A stretch of DNA of 64,000 nucleotides from Przewalskia tangutica (lineage: Eukaryota > Streptophyta > Magnoliopsida > Solanales > Solanaceae): NCBI GenBank assembly GCA_029844215.1, contig CM056731.1, forward strand, positions 79,876,992 to 79,940,991. The letters run 5' to 3'. The translations under genes were made by a program, and so were the position numbers. The notes beneath the pieces are model-generated. The model had not been told where the DNA came from. It did not search any database and saw only the letters and a program-made list of their open reading frames with translations. The stretch's first letter is position 1, and each line of letters starts with the position of its first letter. Positions 1 through 10,978 of this stretch are shown one piece after another.

Positions 1-328
1 CTACCGTACTACATAGTTCACAACAATCATGCTAGAAAAGATAGGAAGAGGTTCACATACCTCGCGACGATTATCGACAGTTAGCAAAACGCTCCAAAGT
101 ATTATAACCCTGCTAGCCTTTTCCACCCTTCAAGTAGAATACGCTACTCGTAGAACTTCAACCTATAAAGGTCACAAAACGTCTATCAACCTCTAGATCT
201 TTTCGTATAACAATTCTAAGTACAAGGTTCCTTATTCTACGGAAAATTCGGCAGCACCTCCCCCCCCATAACCACATAAATCTCCTCCTCTATCAAGGCC
301 CGCTACCAAGCCAACAACTCCAAGGGGG

Positions 329-353
329 TTACACGTCTAACCGGACGTGTACA
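329..353 (-). other. Conserved LTR stem-loop (TACACGTC / GACGTGTA)
   Basis: The arms TACACGTC and GACGTGTA pair around a six-base loop. The same structure is seen in F (15303-15326 and 46623-46646), B (4141-4168 and 9613-9640) and I (62933-62960) with changed arm bases. Confidence 0.55.
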
Positions 354-908
354 ATTCTGCTCCACAATAATACTACAAGTTCATCAGAATACAAATTCAA
401 TGTAAATACAATTCAATTCTTTATAAACATCCTTCCATATATCTTATACTCAATTCTAAACTACTACAACATGTAATATCCAATTACAATAGAAGGACTA
501 AGATCATTACCTCGATAAGCCCAAAATTATCCAAGATTTATAAGTCGATCCTGAGCAACGTTTAGCTCCAATTCCTTACGTTCCAACCTGCTCCAAGCAA
601 CTCTTAAAAGATCCTAACCAACTCCTCTTCAAGATCCAACTCCAAAAAGTGAAGAACATTTAGGCTCAACTATGGCAAGTTTCGGCCAAGGTGTATTTCT
701 TAGGCTAGGGGTGTGAAATCTTTTCCAACTCTTGGTACACAATCTTCCTAACACCCTAAGGAAGAACACTTATAAGTTTAAGGATTTTTGGACAAGTTTT
801 GCTCAAGAAGAATGGCCAAAGTCGAGAGCAAGGTAAGAGAGAGGGAGGGAATTTTCAAGACTTGGAAACTCTCTAAGTGTTGGATGAATAAGTCTTGCAT
901 CAAGGGGG

Positions 909-916
909 TATTTATA
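909..916 (-). promoter_or_regulatory. LTR TATA box of J
   Basis: TATAAATA on the minus strand, followed by the pyrimidine run typical of the other LTR promoters here. It lies about 160 bp downstream of the U3 inverted repeat. Confidence 0.6.
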
Positions 917-1078
917 GAGAAATCAAGGGCCAAGATCAAGACAAGTGTGTGGTGAGATTGGGGTACAAGTGTGGTGCCACAAGTCTACACAAGACTTGGG
1001 ACAAGTGGCTTGCCACTTGTCCATCCATTTCGGCCACAAGGCCACTTGGCACCCTATTTCGGCCACCCTTGGCCACAT

Positions 1079-1100
1079 GGGGGTGACACATGTCGCCCCC
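1079..1100. promoter_or_regulatory. U3 inverted repeat with CACATG core (J)
   Basis: GGGGGTGACA/TGTCGCCCCC is an almost perfect palindrome around CANNTG. It occupies the same place as the inverted repeats in the other LTRs and is a possible bHLH/bZIP-type binding site. Confidence 0.5.
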
Positions 1101-1422
1101 CTACTCGTCCAAAATATTTTGTCTCCCGAAAATATCCGTAATGCCAAAAATCTCTAAAACAAAGTAGGCCCCACAATACCGTAAATTTCTCCCATGGGCC
1201 CCACGTGACCATTTCCGAAAATAAAATCCCATAATTCTATTATATTCCTAGAAGTCCGAATACCAAATCTGGGAATCCAATTCCCATTAACGAACCTTTT
1301 TCCTTCACAAAATCCGGAAATTTTTCCGTCGAAAAATCACATCTTTCTTCCTTTCCAATATTACTGTCGTATTCTCGTACGTACGTCCTCACATACATAC
1401 CCTGGAACTACGGGGTGTAACA

Positions 1423-2094
1423 TTTAGCTCCTATTTTTGACGTTCCAATCCACTCCAAGCAACCCTTAGAAGCTTATGAAGAACTCATCGTCAAGTTCCA
1501 ACTTCAATGTTGAAGAACTCCTTAATTTTCCGCCTTGCGACTAATACGAAAACGTCACTTTTCCGGGATATTTCTATTGAGATACCCTTACAATACTCTT
1601 AGGAACCTTGGTTTAAAGTATGGGGATTATTGGAAAAAAATTGAATTTTTTTCTCTTGGAACCCTCATGAACCCGAGAGCTCTCTCTCATGTTCATCCAA
1701 TTTTTCTTGAAAATTTAGCTAAGTGTAGAGCCATGTCTTGCTAGTAGTACACATATATAACATAATGGAGGGTCAAGATTAGTACATATGGATGGTTTGG
1801 ATGCATTTCACTAGGATCAAGCCCAAGTGGCCCTTTGACAAGTCAACAATATCAAACTCTTAGTCTTGGCAAGACTTGCTCATCTCATTAGTGGTCAAAT
1901 GACCATTTTATCCATTTCCAATTCGTCCAAGGCCAATAAGGGGGTGACACGTGTCGCCCTCCCATTCGTCGCAATATTTCGTTTTCCGACAATTCCATAA
2001 TTCTGATAATTTTTTACTCGTCTCAAATCTTAACATTTTTTTGAGTTCTTACGTACGTTCTTATAAACATGTCCTGAAATTACGGGGTGTAAAA
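1423..2094 (-). mobile_element. Element A, partial 3' LTR
   Basis: This is the minus-strand LTR of the oldest element in the window. Its 5' terminus is at 2094 (reads TTTTACACCCCGTAA, a decayed TGTTACACC), directly beside a polypurine tract and a pol remnant. The sequence is clearly homologous to the right-hand part of LTR I (63400-64000), sharing the segment at 1540-1610 and the U3 inverted repeat. It was split by LTR J at 1422, so the downstream part is outside the window. The short frames at 1535-1744 and 1951-2247 lie inside the LTR and are not considered genes. Confidence 0.8.
1940..1963. promoter_or_regulatory. U3 G-box inverted repeat (A)
   Basis: GGGGGTGACACGTGTCGCCC is a palindrome centred on the G-box CACGTG, at the equivalent place to those of I (63882-63904) and G (48005-48026). 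Confidence 0.55.
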
Positions 2095-2103
2095 TTCTTC
2101 CCC
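2095..2103 (-). other. Polypurine tract of A
   Basis: Purine run GGGGAAGAA on the minus strand, immediately before the LTR start. It is the plus-strand DNA primer site in LTR elements and resembles the tracts of B and C. Confidence 0.6.
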
Positions 2104-2203
2104 GAATGTCTACATACCGATAATGCCACACGAGGCCACACAACAATACTCATACTAAAATGTCAACCTGAACCCCATGTGTCAACGTCTCTTATCTGCA
2201 TAA

Positions 2204-3053
2204 AGCTTCTGCTGACTCTGAGCTTACTAATAATCTTTCCCGGATAAGCTTTGCCTTATCCACAGCCCGCTGAATCAAGTCTGGACTAAATAACTGAACC
2301 TCGCCTACGTCGAACCAACCAATCGGCGATCTACCCTTTCTTACATACAAGGCCTCATACAGGGCCATCTGAATACTGGAAGGGTATCTGTTATCGTACG
2401 TAACTCAACAAGAGGCAAATAACCCTCCCGGCTATCTCTGAAATCAAGAACACAGGCCCGCCACCTATCCTCAAGTGCATGGATAGTACGCTCTGCCTGT
2501 CCGTCAGTCTGAGGGTGTAACGCAACACTGAGACTCACCTGCGTCCCTAACCCCTTCTGGAAAACCTCCAGAAGTTATCTGTAACTGAGCTCATCTGTCT
2601 GACATCATAAAAGTAGGGACCCTGTGCAGTCTCACAATCTCCCTGCTATATAAGCTAGCATAATCCTCAACCGAGTAAGTGGTCCTACCCGGAAGAACAC
2701 AGATGGTTTCGCCAGCCTATTTACCATGACCCCCAGGGAGTCGCACTTCCTCTGAGTACGATGCCACCCGGTAACAAGATCCATATTAATTTCCTCCCAT
2801 ATCTAAGTTGGGATTTCAATCGCTTGTAATAGCCCACTGGGCTTCTGGTGTTCAACATTGACCAGCTACTAATTCGGACACTAAGCAGTAAACTCCGTTA
2901 TGTCCCTTTTTCGGTCATCTTACCAATACAAACATCTGAGGTCACGACACAACATAGTCGACCCCGAACAATTAGAGCAATAAGCATTGCGTGCCTCCCC
3001 TAAAACCTGCTGACAAGTCCTGTAACACCGGGTACACACAATCCATCCTCATA
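2204..3053 (-). pseudogene. Element A integrase remnant (Ty3/gypsy pol)
   Basis: Read on the minus strand, this contains a decayed HHCC zinc-binding end (LYW, EHQKPSGLLQAIEIPT near 2790-2850), then the catalytic core beginning INMDLVTG. The second aspartate region is damaged, and the glutamate region QTDGQAERTI (near 2490) is present. The C-terminal part SPIGWFDVGEVQL is near 2300-2330. Several stops and frameshifts interrupt it. The rest of the integrase tail and the chromodomain are missing: similarity stops near 2204 and jumps to the sequence next to the polypurine tract. The N-terminal side continues at 12133, because element B inserted into the zinc-binding region. It is certainly non-functional. 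Confidence 0.85.
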
Positions 3054-3175
3054 TCACATATTACACCCCGTAAATTCAAGAAGATACGATAAGAACATAC
3101 CAAGGAATATAAGATTAGAAAGTTGAAAGATAAGTTGACAAACATGTGTTGGACGGATTTTGAGTCTACCTTGGA

Positions 3176-3766
3176 GTGTTGTACCCCCAGTTGTTAAGAA
3201 TTTCGAGGTGTTTAAAAATCCTAGTGAGTAGTCCGTTAAATCTAGTTCCCAACGCAACAAACCGTTCGTCGATAGGACATCGGAGTCAAAAGTTATGGAA
3301 GTTACAAGTTAGGTGCGCAATGTGCAAGCGCAGCTTTGCTCAGGGTACAGTGCCTGGCGCGGACGCGTGCGCGCGCCGTTGTACCGAGTCCGCTGGGTTG
3401 CAGCCACGCCGGAATGCAGGGCCGCGGCGCCGGAATGCTGGAACTTTTCGGAAGTGGAAGCGCCGCCGGCGCCGAGGCGGGATTTTTCTGCGGTCAAGGG
3501 CGAAAATCAGGGGATATTTTGATAAAAAGGCCTATGGGAGGGTGACAAGTGTCCCTCCCATCTTTTTGACCAAGAAAGGACCCTATTTCAAGGGCCAAGT
3601 CTTGGAAGACTTGGCCATTTCACCTAACCCTCCCCAAGAAAATCCTCTCCCTTTCTCTCTAGATTTTTTTGAAAGAAAACCTTGCCTAAGGAATTTTTGG
3701 AAAGACTTCAAGAAGGAAAAGTGTTGGCAGACTTGTAGAGGGCTCGTGTGGGTAATTTTAAAGTGA
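3176..3766 (+). other. Open frame inside B LTR, coding status unknown
   Basis: A 196-codon frame with no recognised domain. The 3' LTR holds a matching 187-codon frame (8671-9234) that is open to the same end although several indels separate the two copies. It starts in U3, contains basic stretches from a GC-rich segment and ends LVWVILK. An LTR location and absence of family similarity make a real protein unlikely, but the shared frame is recorded. Confidence 0.2.
3536..3559. promoter_or_regulatory. U3 inverted repeat (B 5' LTR)
   Basis: GGGAGGGTGACA/AGTGTCCCTCCC is an inverted repeat around CAAGTG. The 3' LTR copy is at 9004-9027. Confidence 0.5.
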
Positions 3767-4691
3767 AGAATATTTCGGAAAGAGAGCTTCTTGAGGTAAG
3801 ATCTCCACCTTCTTGTATAATTGAAGATTTCAAGTTATAGTAGTTTAGAAATGAGCCTGAGGCTGTTTTATTTAAGTTGAATAGAGTTAGATCTTGTTGT
3901 CTTGTTGAAAACTGAAATGGGCATGTTAGCCTTAAGATGATAACTTCAATTTGGTTACTAATTTGGTCGTCGCATGTTGTAAAGGGGGATTGTGGTTGTT
4001 GAAGATGTCTAGGGCTAGATATCATGTTAGACCTAAGGACTTGGATTGGAAAAGAGTTGAAAGGGGTTAGTATTGGTTATATTGTTGGCCAAGAATGGCA
4101 TGGAAATTATTGGTTTATTTTGTATCATTGTGGGGCGGAATTTTACGCGTCCTGTAAAGGCGTGTAATCCCCTTTGTGGTTAGCTGAATAGTGTGCCTTA
4201 AATGTGGCGTTGGTTATTGAAATTCGACCTTGAAAAAGGTGGCAAAGTTAGTAGAAACAAAGGAAGTTCTGTCCAAATTGCCGTAGAATTTAGGGACTTT
4301 GCACTTAGTTTATTCTACGTTCAAAGCTAGAGTTTGATAGACGTTTTATGACCTTATTGGGATTGAAGTACTACGAGTAGCGTATCCTACTTGGAGGGTA
4401 TAGTACTGTGGAGCCTTTTTGCTAATTGTCGACAATCGTCGCGAGGTATGTGATGCTTCCTATCCTCTTCAGCATGATTATTTGTGAAATATATTTAGTG
4501 CAGTAGATGCACGTGTGTTAAAGGAATTTGATTTCCCTTGTTGTGCCTTGACTTGATGGAAGTGTAAAGGTCTTGATTGTTTGAAAAAGTAGGAAAATCT
4601 TATTCGTTAGTAATGGGTACTTGGTGGTTAAAGAATAAGCCCTCTTGGTCTCATAAAGGGCTTATAGTTGTAATTGGTTGGTTTAAAATAT

Positions 4692-4735
4692 AAAGTGTTA
4701 TAACGGCTTTATGGGAAGTTTGTTATAACCACTTT
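4692..4735 (+). other. TATGGG-loop hairpin, copy 1 of B
   Basis: The arms AAAGTGTTATAACGGCTT and AAGTTTGTTATAACCACTTT pair over about 18 positions (two G-U pairs, two single-base bulges) around TATGGG. The 3' LTR copy is at 10164-10207. Confidence 0.65.
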
Positions 4736-5175
4736 ATGTAACTAAAAGAAGGGTTTGTTGATTTCAAAAGATAAGAGACTTGACTTGTAATTGACCTAAA
4801 TGGTGTTGAAAAGTGTGAAACCTAATTCGTGAGAAATGAGTACGTGGTTTTTAAAAGAATAATGTTACATAGATTTCGGAAATGGGATTAAGAATCGAAC
4901 AAGCCAATGCAGCGTTAATAAAGGAAATAGTAATGACAATTAATCATATTAAAACCAGTAGAAACCTCCATCTGCATAGAAGCTAAGATAAGACAAAATT
5001 GTATTACATTTCCTAGATCATGGCTGCTCTAATAAGAATTATTGTAATCAAGTTTCGATCTTCTTAAGAATTCCAAAGTAAGGAACTCGATTTCTAAAAG
5101 AAAAGAGACTTAAGAATTCAAAGTGTTTTGTTTTAAAAGAAAGGCATGGTTTTGTCTGGTATTGTTTTAAAACAT

Positions 5176-5219
5176 AAAGTGTTATAATAGCTTTATGGGA
5201 AGTTAGTTATAACGACTTT
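5176..5219 (+). other. TATGGG-loop hairpin, copy 2 of B
   Basis: A second hairpin with the same loop, with arms GTTATAATAGCTT and AAGTTAGTTATAAC plus an outer AAAG/CTTT. The 3' LTR copy at 10648-10691 has GCTT changed to ACTT, turning a G-U pair into A-U. Confidence 0.65.
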
Positions 5220-5508
5220 ATGGAAAATAAATAAATGGATTCATTATTAGATTTAGAATGGTAACTTGATTTTTTTGGAAAAAGAGAAGCAACTTGTTTT
5301 CAAATATTGAACTCTTTGTGAATGGAAAAACATAAGTGGCTTGGTTATGAAAGTATGTAGTATTTTGGGGTTGAAACCCGAAATTGTTGACATGAAATGA
5401 AAGTACGTTGAACTGGCCTATGCTTGTTGTGATAGCTTTTGTTGTGCAAGTGTTGTATTTCTGTGCTACCGCGTCTCTCGTTGGAGGGTCGGCTATCTGG
5501 TTGATTGA

Positions 5509-6005
5509 TGGACATACTGACACGTTGGGTAGCCCACGGGTATGCTTCCACTATATCGATTCTTGATGGACATACTGACACGTTGGGAGGCCCACGAGTA
5601 TGCTTCCATTAGGGGTGTTATTATTGTTATTTGATTGGACATACTGACACGTTGCAGCCCACGGCATGCTTCCACTATATCGATCCTTTGGACATACCGA
5701 CACGATGGGTGGCCCACCGTATGCTTCCATTAGGAGTGTGATCTTGTTGTTTGTTTTTGGACATACCGACACGATGGGTGGCCCACAGTATGCTTCCACT
5801 TTGATTGTTATTTTGTTATTTCCTTTCGACATACCGACACGATGGGTGGCCCACGGGTATACTTCCATTAAGTGTTATCTTGTTATTTGCTTTGGACATA
5901 CCGACACGATGGGTGGCCCAGTACGCTTCCATTATGATTGTTATCTTGTTATTTCCTTCGACGCATCGACACGATGGGTGGCCCACGTATCGTCCATTAG
6001 GATGG
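5509..6005 (+). repeat. Minisatellite in B 5' LTR, 8 units of about 57-70 bp
   Basis: Each unit has GACATACYGACACG, then GGGTGGCCCACGGGTATGCT and an AT-rich spacer of variable length. Unit starts are near 5510, 5569, 5637, 5689, 5759, 5828, 5894 and 5959. The 3' LTR holds the same number (10979-11492). Open frames across it only reflect the repetition. Confidence 0.9.
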
Positions 6006-6244
6006 TTCCATGGCCATGCTTGTACCGAGGTAAGATGTCGGCATGCGCCGTTTGCAGTTAAATTCGGGTTATATTTGAGTGATGATTTTACGCGTGAGTC
6101 CCTAACTTGATATGTCTCGCTAGATTATATTGTGAATCGTAGTTTGGTCATCATACATGTCTCCTGCTTTATATGATCGTTATGATTTCACTTACTGATT
6201 TTTCGGTTTCACATACTGTATCTCACAGATCGACCTCCTTCGGG

Positions 6245-6624
6245 CTGCGTTCATGCCGCAGGTAGAGGTACACCAGTCGTTGATCCTCGCTCATAGGATC
6301 ACATTTCAGCGTATTGGGAAGCTCCGTTTCTCCGAAGGCTTATCTTTTGGTATGTTTTCCCCGAGTTGTAGGTTCTTGTACATTCAGGGGTATGGCGGGA
6401 CCCTGTCCCGTCATGGTTGCTGTAAAAATCTTAGAGTGCAGTAATCGCTGTTGTAGGCGAGTTTGTAAAAGGGATGTAACTGTTCGGATTCATGTTTTTA
6501 TATATATGCCGAAAGGAAACTTTTCTCAGATAACTGTTTTACACTTCATATTATTTCATGTCTTGTTTTATGTTCCGCTGATTACTCTGATGTATGTCTA
6601 CTTGGGTGCCCGGGGTAAGGCACC
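6245..6624 (+). other. Structured 3' end of B 5' LTR (stem-loops)
   Basis: Three stem-loops are conserved in other families: CTGCG/CGCAG at 6245-6261, TATGGCGGG pairing with CCCGTCATG at 6391-6415, and GGTGCC/GGCACC at 6605-6624. The GNRA hairpin near 6507 is imperfect here (GCCGAAAGGAAA) but intact in the 3' LTR (11981-11992). Confidence 0.55.
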
Positions 6625-6656
6625 AGTCACGGGCCCGGGTTCGGGTTGTGAAAAAG

Positions 6657-6668
6657 TGGTATCAGAGC
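6657..6668 (+). other. Primer binding site of B
   Basis: TGGTATCAGAGC, complementary to the 3' end of plant initiator Met tRNA, a few bases after the LTR end. Confidence 0.9.
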
Positions 6669-6858
6669 AGTTAATCCTCGGAAAGTGTCTACAGACCGTG
6701 TCTAGTAGAGTCTTGATTATCGGTGTGTTGTGCACCACATCTATAATCAGGAGGCTGCAGGACATTTAGGATTGGTTTCCATTCTTCTCATTCTGAGATC
6801 GTGCCTTAGAGCTGTGTTATAAGTTGGACCCCTCTGACGTATTTCGTTTTCACCAGTT

Positions 6859-8144
6859 ATGCCTCCGCGCAAGGCAACCCGGGCCCAGATGGGCAAGGCA
6901 GCCGAGGGAGCTGCTAGTGGGGTACAGAGGAGTACGAGGGCGCAGGCCCGGTCATTACCTGAGATAGTGCTTCAGACGGCGAGTTTTGCGACGCCGCCAG
7001 CCCCAGCAGAGTTTAGAGCCGCAGCAGTGGCTGATGAGACCACAGTACCTGCACCTCCAGTCCCACAGCCTGGGGCAGAGGAGTTGGGGTACAAAGAGAT
7101 GGCCCAGTTACTGGCCAGGATCGTGGCCAGACATGAGGATAGGCTGGATGCAGCAGTTCCAGTTCCAGTAGTACCCATGGTTCACCCGAGATCGGATAGT
7201 TTGAGGCTACGGGACTTTCTGAGTTGTAGCCCGCCAGAGTTCTACGGGTCGAGGCCTGAGGATGATCCGCAGGAGTTCATCCGACAGTTACAGCGGATCA
7301 TGAGAGTGATCAAGGCTTCGGAGACCGAGTCGGTGGTCTTAGGTTCGCATCGGCTGCGTGATACTGCAGTCGACTGGTTTGATTCGTGGGAGCTGTCCCG
7401 GGGAGAGTATGCACTTCCAGCCGTGTGGGACGAGTTCTCAGGGGCATTTCTTGCACATTTCTTGCCTCCATAGATGAGGAGGACACGGGCCGACAGATTT
7501 TTGATGCTGAGACAAAGAGGGCGCACAGTTCGGGAGTACAATGTAGAGTTTGACTCATTGGATCGGTATGTCCCCACTCTGGTGGTAGATATGGAGGATA
7601 GAGTGCACCGTTATGTCACAGGACTCGATGACTACTTAGCAGAGAGTTGCACGGGAGTAGCTCTTCAGCCGGGCATGGATATTGCCCGCATGCAGGCTTA
7701 TGCACTTGGGTGTGAGGAGCGTAGAGGTCGACGGATTAACTAAGATCAGCAGAAGAGGGCCAGGGCAGCAGGGTCCTCTAGTGACCTTCGAGGCAGGCAG
7801 CCTCAGCAGCAGACTAGTTATGCGCCTCCGCCAGTACGGAGTGCTCCTCCACGCCTTCGTATGCTCGAGATTCCGAGCGGTCGTGGCTCCAAGGTTTCGA
7901 GTTTTGGGAGAGCAGGGGCGTTAGTCAGATGGGACCACCCCTACCTCGTTGTGGCCGTTGTGGTAGGCTCCATGATGGGGAGTGTCGTGCTGGAATGGGA
8001 GTTTGTTTTGCATGCGGCCAGCAGGGCCATTTTGCGAGAAATTGTCCAACCAGAGGTAGCGCGGATGTAGAGACTCAGCCTTCGGGATCAGTGGCTGATT
8101 CATCTCCTCCTTTTGTGCGCCGTGCAGGGAAGGAACATGAGTAG
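6859..8144 (+). pseudogene. gag: gag of element B (disrupted)
   Basis: Encodes the capsid/nucleocapsid precursor of a Ty3/gypsy element. The start ATG at 6859 opens MPPRKATRAQ, which is shared with the other elements. The capsid region includes LRDFLSCSPPEFYGSRPEDD (about residues 117-136) and WFDSWELSRGEYALP. A TAG at 7471-7473 replaces the Gln codon of FLPPQMRR, and a second stop (TAA) follows at 7741. The frame then shifts, and the nucleocapsid knuckle CFACGQQGHFARNC (8004-8045, C-x2-C-x4-H-x4-C) lies in another frame ending at 8144. No pol follows. As read, only a truncated capsid of 204 residues could be made. Confidence 0.9.
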
Positions 8145-8540
8145 AACGACAAAAAGGGGAAGTGAAGTAATAGTTACAGGTATATTCTTAACCCTCTAGA
8201 GACTAGTATGCATTGATGTTATGGTGATGTGTTAAGTGTTATGTTCGGATAACTTTGTGTTAAAAATGTGATTTAGAATCTTGGCTAGTGAAAAAGGGAA
8301 AGTCTGGGGATGAGAAAATTTTGAACCTTAGAATTTATAACAATTGAAACCTAGGTGTAAGGCCGTCTTGGGTAAGAGATTTTACAGTGATCCTTGTCGG
8401 AGTACATTGTATGCGGGGAGTATATTCGGGTGATAAGTCCATGAGTGGCATAACTGATTCTTTTGTAAGTGCAGTGGTGAAAACTATACCGGCGTCTGCG
8501 TTTTGGAGACTTAGAAGGAACATTCGGGATGAATGTTTCT
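8145..8540 (+). other. Non-coding tail between gag and polypurine tract (B)
   Basis: About 400 bp without a plausible gene. It is homologous to part of the tail of F (36750-37030, minus): both share TTAACCCTCTAGAG and TAAGGCCGTCTTG in the same order. It replaces the pol region present in D, E and H. Confidence 0.7.
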
Positions 8541-8553
8541 AAGGGGGGAAGAA
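8541..8553 (+). other. Polypurine tract of B
   Basis: AAGGGGGGAAGAA directly before the 3' LTR. It is preceded by GGAACATTCGGGATGAATGT, a segment common to all elements here. Confidence 0.85.
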
Positions 8554-10163
8554 TGTTACACCCCGTAAATTCAAGAAGATAAGATAAGAACATACCAAGG
8601 AATATAAGATTTGAAAGTTGAAAGATAAGTTGACAAACATGTGTTGGACGGATTTTGAGTCTACCTTGGAGTGTTGTACCCCCAATTGTTAAGAATTTCG
8701 AGGTGTTTAAAAAGCCTAGTGAGTAGTCCGTTAAATCTAGTTCCCAACGCAACAAACCGTTCGTCGATAGGACATCGGAGTCAAAAGTTATGGAAGTTAC
8801 AAGTTAGGTGCGCAATGTGCAAGCGCAGTTTGTTCGGGTACAGCACCGCGGGCGCCGACGCAGGGCGCGCGGTTGTACCGAGTCCGCGGGTTGCAGCGCC
8901 GCGGCGCCGGAATGCTGGAACTTTTCGGAAGTGGAAGCGCCGAGGCGGGATTTTTCTGCGGTCAAGGGCGAAAATCAGGGGATATTTTGATAAAAAGGCC
9001 TATGGGAGGGTGACAAGTGTCCCTCCCATCTTTTTGACCAAGAAAGGACCCTATTTCAAGGGCCAAGTCTTGGAAGACTTGGCCATTTCACCTAACCCTC
9101 CCCAAGAAAATCCTCTCCCTTTCTCTCTAGATTTTTTTGAAAGAAAACCTTGCCTAAGGAATTTTTGGAAAGACTTCAAGAAGGAAAAGTGTTGGCAGAC
9201 TTGTAGAGGGCTCGTGTGGGTAATTTTAAAGTGAAGAAGATTTCGGAAAGAGAGCTTCTTGAGGTGAAGAAGATCTCCACCTTCTTGTATAATTGAAGAT
9301 TTCAAGTTATAGTAGTTTAGAAATAAGCCTGGGGCTGTTTTATTTAAGTTGAATAGAGTTAGATCTTGTTGTCTTGTTGAAAACTGAAATGGGCATGTTA
9401 GCCTTAAGATGATAACTTCAATTTGGTTACTAATTTGGTCGTCGCATGTTGTAAAGAGGGATTGTGGTTGTTGAAGATGTCTAGGGCTAGATATCATGTT
9501 AGACCTAAGGACTTGGATTGGAAAAGAGTTGAAAGGGGTTAGTATTGGTTATATTGTTGGCCAAGAATGGCATGGAAATTATTGGTTTATTTTTTATTAT
9601 TGTGGGGCGGAATTTTACGCGTCCTGTAAAGGCGTGTAATCCCCTTTGTGGTTAGCTGAATTGTGTGCCTTAAATGTGGCGTTGGTTATTGAAATTCGAC
9701 CTTGAAAAAGGTGGCAAAGTTAGTAGAAACAAAGGATGTTATGTCCAAATTGTCGTAGAATTTAGGGACTTTGCACTTAGTTTATTCTACGTTCAAAGCT
9801 AGAGTTTGATAGACGTTTTATGACCTTATTAGGATTGAAGTACTACGAGTAGCGTATCCTACTTGGAGGGTATAGTACTGTGGAGCCTTTTTGCTAATTG
9901 TCGACAATCGTCGCGAGGTATGTGATGCTTCCTATCCTCTTCAGCATGATTATTTGTGAAATATATTTAGTGCAGTAGATGCACGTGTGTTAAAGGAATT
10001 TGATTTCCCTTGTTGTGCCTTGACTTGATGGAAGTGTAAAGGTCTTGATTGTTTGAAAAAGTAGGAAAATCTTATTCGTTAGTAATGGGTACTCGGTGGT
10101 TAAAGAATAAGCCCTCTTGGTCTCATAAAGGGCTTATAGTTGTAATTGGTTGGTTTAAAACAT

Positions 10164-10207
10164 AAAGTGTTACAACGGCTTTATGGGAAGTTTGTTATAA
10201 CCACTTT
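10164..10207 (+). other. TATGGG-loop hairpin, B 3' LTR copy 1
   Basis: Equivalent to 4692-4735. One stem base differs (TTACAAC), giving a mismatch. Confidence 0.6.
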
Positions 10208-10647
10208 ATGTAGCTAAAAGAAGGGTTTGTTGATTTCAAAAGATAAGAGACTTGACTTGTAATTGACCTAAATGGTGTTGAAAAGTGTGAAACCTCATTC
10301 GTGAGAAATGAGTACGTGGTTTTTAAAAGAATAATGTTACATAAATTTCGGAAATGTGATTAAGAATCGAACAAGTCAATGCAGCGTTAATAAAGGAAAT
10401 AGTAATGACAATTAATCATATTAAAACCAGTAGAAACCTCCATCTGCATAGAAGCTAAGATAAGACAAAATTGTATTACATTTTCTAGATCATGGCTGCT
10501 CTAATAAGAATTATTGTAATCAAGTTTCGATCTTCTTAAGAATTCCAAAGTAAGGAACTCGATTTCTAAAAGAAAAGAGACTTAAGAATTCGAAGTGTTT
10601 TGTTTTAAAAGAAAGGCATGGTTTTGTCTGGTATTGTTTTAAAACAT

Positions 10648-10691
10648 AAAGTGTTATAATAACTTTATGGGAAGTTAGTTATAACGACTTT
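10648..10691 (+). other. TATGGG-loop hairpin, B 3' LTR copy 2
   Basis: Equivalent to 5176-5219. GCTT is replaced by ACTT opposite AAGT, which keeps the pairing. Confidence 0.6.
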
Positions 10692-10978
10692 ATGGAAAAT
10701 AAAGAAATGGATTCATTATTAGATTTAGAATGGTAACTTGATTTTTTTGGAAAAAGAGAAGCAACTTGTTTTCAAATATTGAACTCTTTGTGAATGGAAA
10801 AACATAAGTGGCTTGGTTATGAAAGTATGTAGTATTTTGGGGTTGAAACCCGAAATTGTTGACATGAAATGAAAGTATGTTGAACTGGCCTATGCTTGTT
10901 GTGATAGCTTTTGTTGTGCAAGTGTTGTATTTCTGTGCTACCGCGTCTCTCGTTGGAGGGCCGGCTATCTGGTTGATT

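Larger units (their letters stand above)
1..1422 (-). mobile_element. LTR fragment J, 5' part of a minus-strand gypsy LTR
   Basis: This is the reverse complement of an LTR whose 5' terminus (TGTTACACCCCGTAG when read on the minus strand) ends at 1422. The remainder lies beyond the left edge. It contains a U3 inverted repeat (1079-1100), a TATA box (909-916) and a leader segment (1-560) closely similar to the LTRs of F. It interrupts the LTR of element A. The bases TTTAG at 1423-1427 would be the target duplication, but the other copy is outside the window. Whether J is a solo LTR or part of a complete element cannot be told. No gene is seen in it; the short reading frames at 895-1157 are unsupported. 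Confidence 0.8.
3059..6652 (+). repeat. 5' LTR of B
   Basis: This LTR is about 3.59 kb. It starts TATTACACCCCG (TG mutated to TA) and ends near GTGAA, where other copies end GTGACA. Contents in order: a GC-rich U3 stretch (3325-3480), an inverted repeat (3536-3559), a stem-loop (4141-4168), TATGGG-loop hairpins (4692-4735 and 5176-5219), a minisatellite (5509-6005) and terminal stem-loops (6245-6624). I saw no clear TATA box at the position used by D, E and H. The first 500 bp differ from the other families, although the 3' half is homologous. Confidence 0.9.

Noticed and set aside
5551..6110. Several overlapping open frames on both strands with repeated peptides (also 10817-11549)
   Set aside because: They are produced by the B minisatellite; units of unequal length shift frame and no domain is present.
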